The notes under the pieces are model-generated. The model did not search any database and was not told the DNA's origin. It saw nothing but the letters and a program-made list of their open reading frames with translations. Below, in pieces: positions 5,156-5,225 of a stretch of 5,225 nt of DNA; within the stretch, counting starts at the first letter, position 1, and every line of letters begins with the position of its first letter. This stretch comes from Chromatiales bacterium (GTDB lineage Bacteria; Pseudomonadota; Gammaproteobacteria; CAMYNG01): the NCBI GenBank assembly GCA_026990045.1, contig JALSIK010000066.1, positions 1 through 5,225 of the forward strand, read 5' to 3'. The position numbers and the translations under genes were made by a program.

Positions 5156-5220
5156 GCCGAACCCGGCGCAGGTCCGGGTTCGGCTACGCCGAATCAAGCG
5201 TTGACACGCTTGATTCGGCG
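5156..5220. repeat. Two further perfect hairpins at the window end
   Basis: GCCGAACCCGG (5156-5166) pairs with 5174-5184 over 11 bp. CGCCGAATCAAGCGT (5187-5201) pairs with 5206-5220 over 15 bp around TGAC. A competing stem, TTCGGC (5179-5184) with GCCGAA (5188-5193), bridges them. With the preceding terminator they form a chain of three palindromes typical of REP-like intergenic clusters; the next element may continue beyond the window. Confidence 0.65.
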
Positions 5221-5225
5221 GCGGG

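Noticed and set aside
5121..5204. Short ORF beginning MLKKAVLAFFN after the rhodanese
   Set aside because: It is the translation of the terminator hairpin and following palindromes; no homology or coding bias.

Overview
The window looks like chromosomal DNA from a GC-rich proteobacterium, most likely a gammaproteobacterium. The evidence is the high GC codon third positions, an OxyR of the proteobacterial type, a RubA/RubB pair close to the Pseudomonas proteins, and intergenic palindromic repeats of styles common in gamma- and betaproteobacteria. I cannot name the genus. There is no sign of phage, IS element, CRISPR, rRNA or tRNA.

Left part (59-3239, all +): an oxidative-stress unit. OxyR (59-991) is followed by an AT-rich control region with one excellent OxyR half-site (1026-1040) and a weak second half. 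Then come a rubrerythrin that lacks the usual C-terminal rubredoxin domain (1133-1624), a free-standing rubredoxin (1664-1846) and an FAD/NAD(P)H rubredoxin reductase (2049-3239). Together they form a complete NAD(P)H -> reductase -> rubredoxin -> rubrerythrin -> H2O2 chain next to the peroxide sensor likely to control it. Between rubredoxin and its reductase lies a strongly structured 200-bp spacer. Its centre is a 72-bp near-perfect palindrome built from six 12-bp-spaced copies of the self-complementary octamer CTATATAG.

Middle (3236-3466): a non-coding stretch of short dispersed-type repeats. It holds a two-hairpin element bounded by GTAGGGTG/CACCCTAC that contains the reductase stop codon, a 7-bp GACGGAA tandem array, a 10-bp GTCCTTGGYG repeat and a GTAGGGCGG hairpin. 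It separates the convergent ends of the reductase gene and a minus-strand gene.

Right part: a small secreted GH23 lytic transglycosylase on the minus strand (3467-3982) diverges from a membrane-anchored SRPBCC-fold protein (4157-4693). A single-domain rhodanese (4778-5116) follows with its own promoter, in which a perfect 7-6-7 dyad sits between the -35 and -10 boxes, suggesting repression by an ArsR-type or similar dimeric regulator. The window ends with three consecutive perfect hairpins; the first is a plausible bidirectional terminator.
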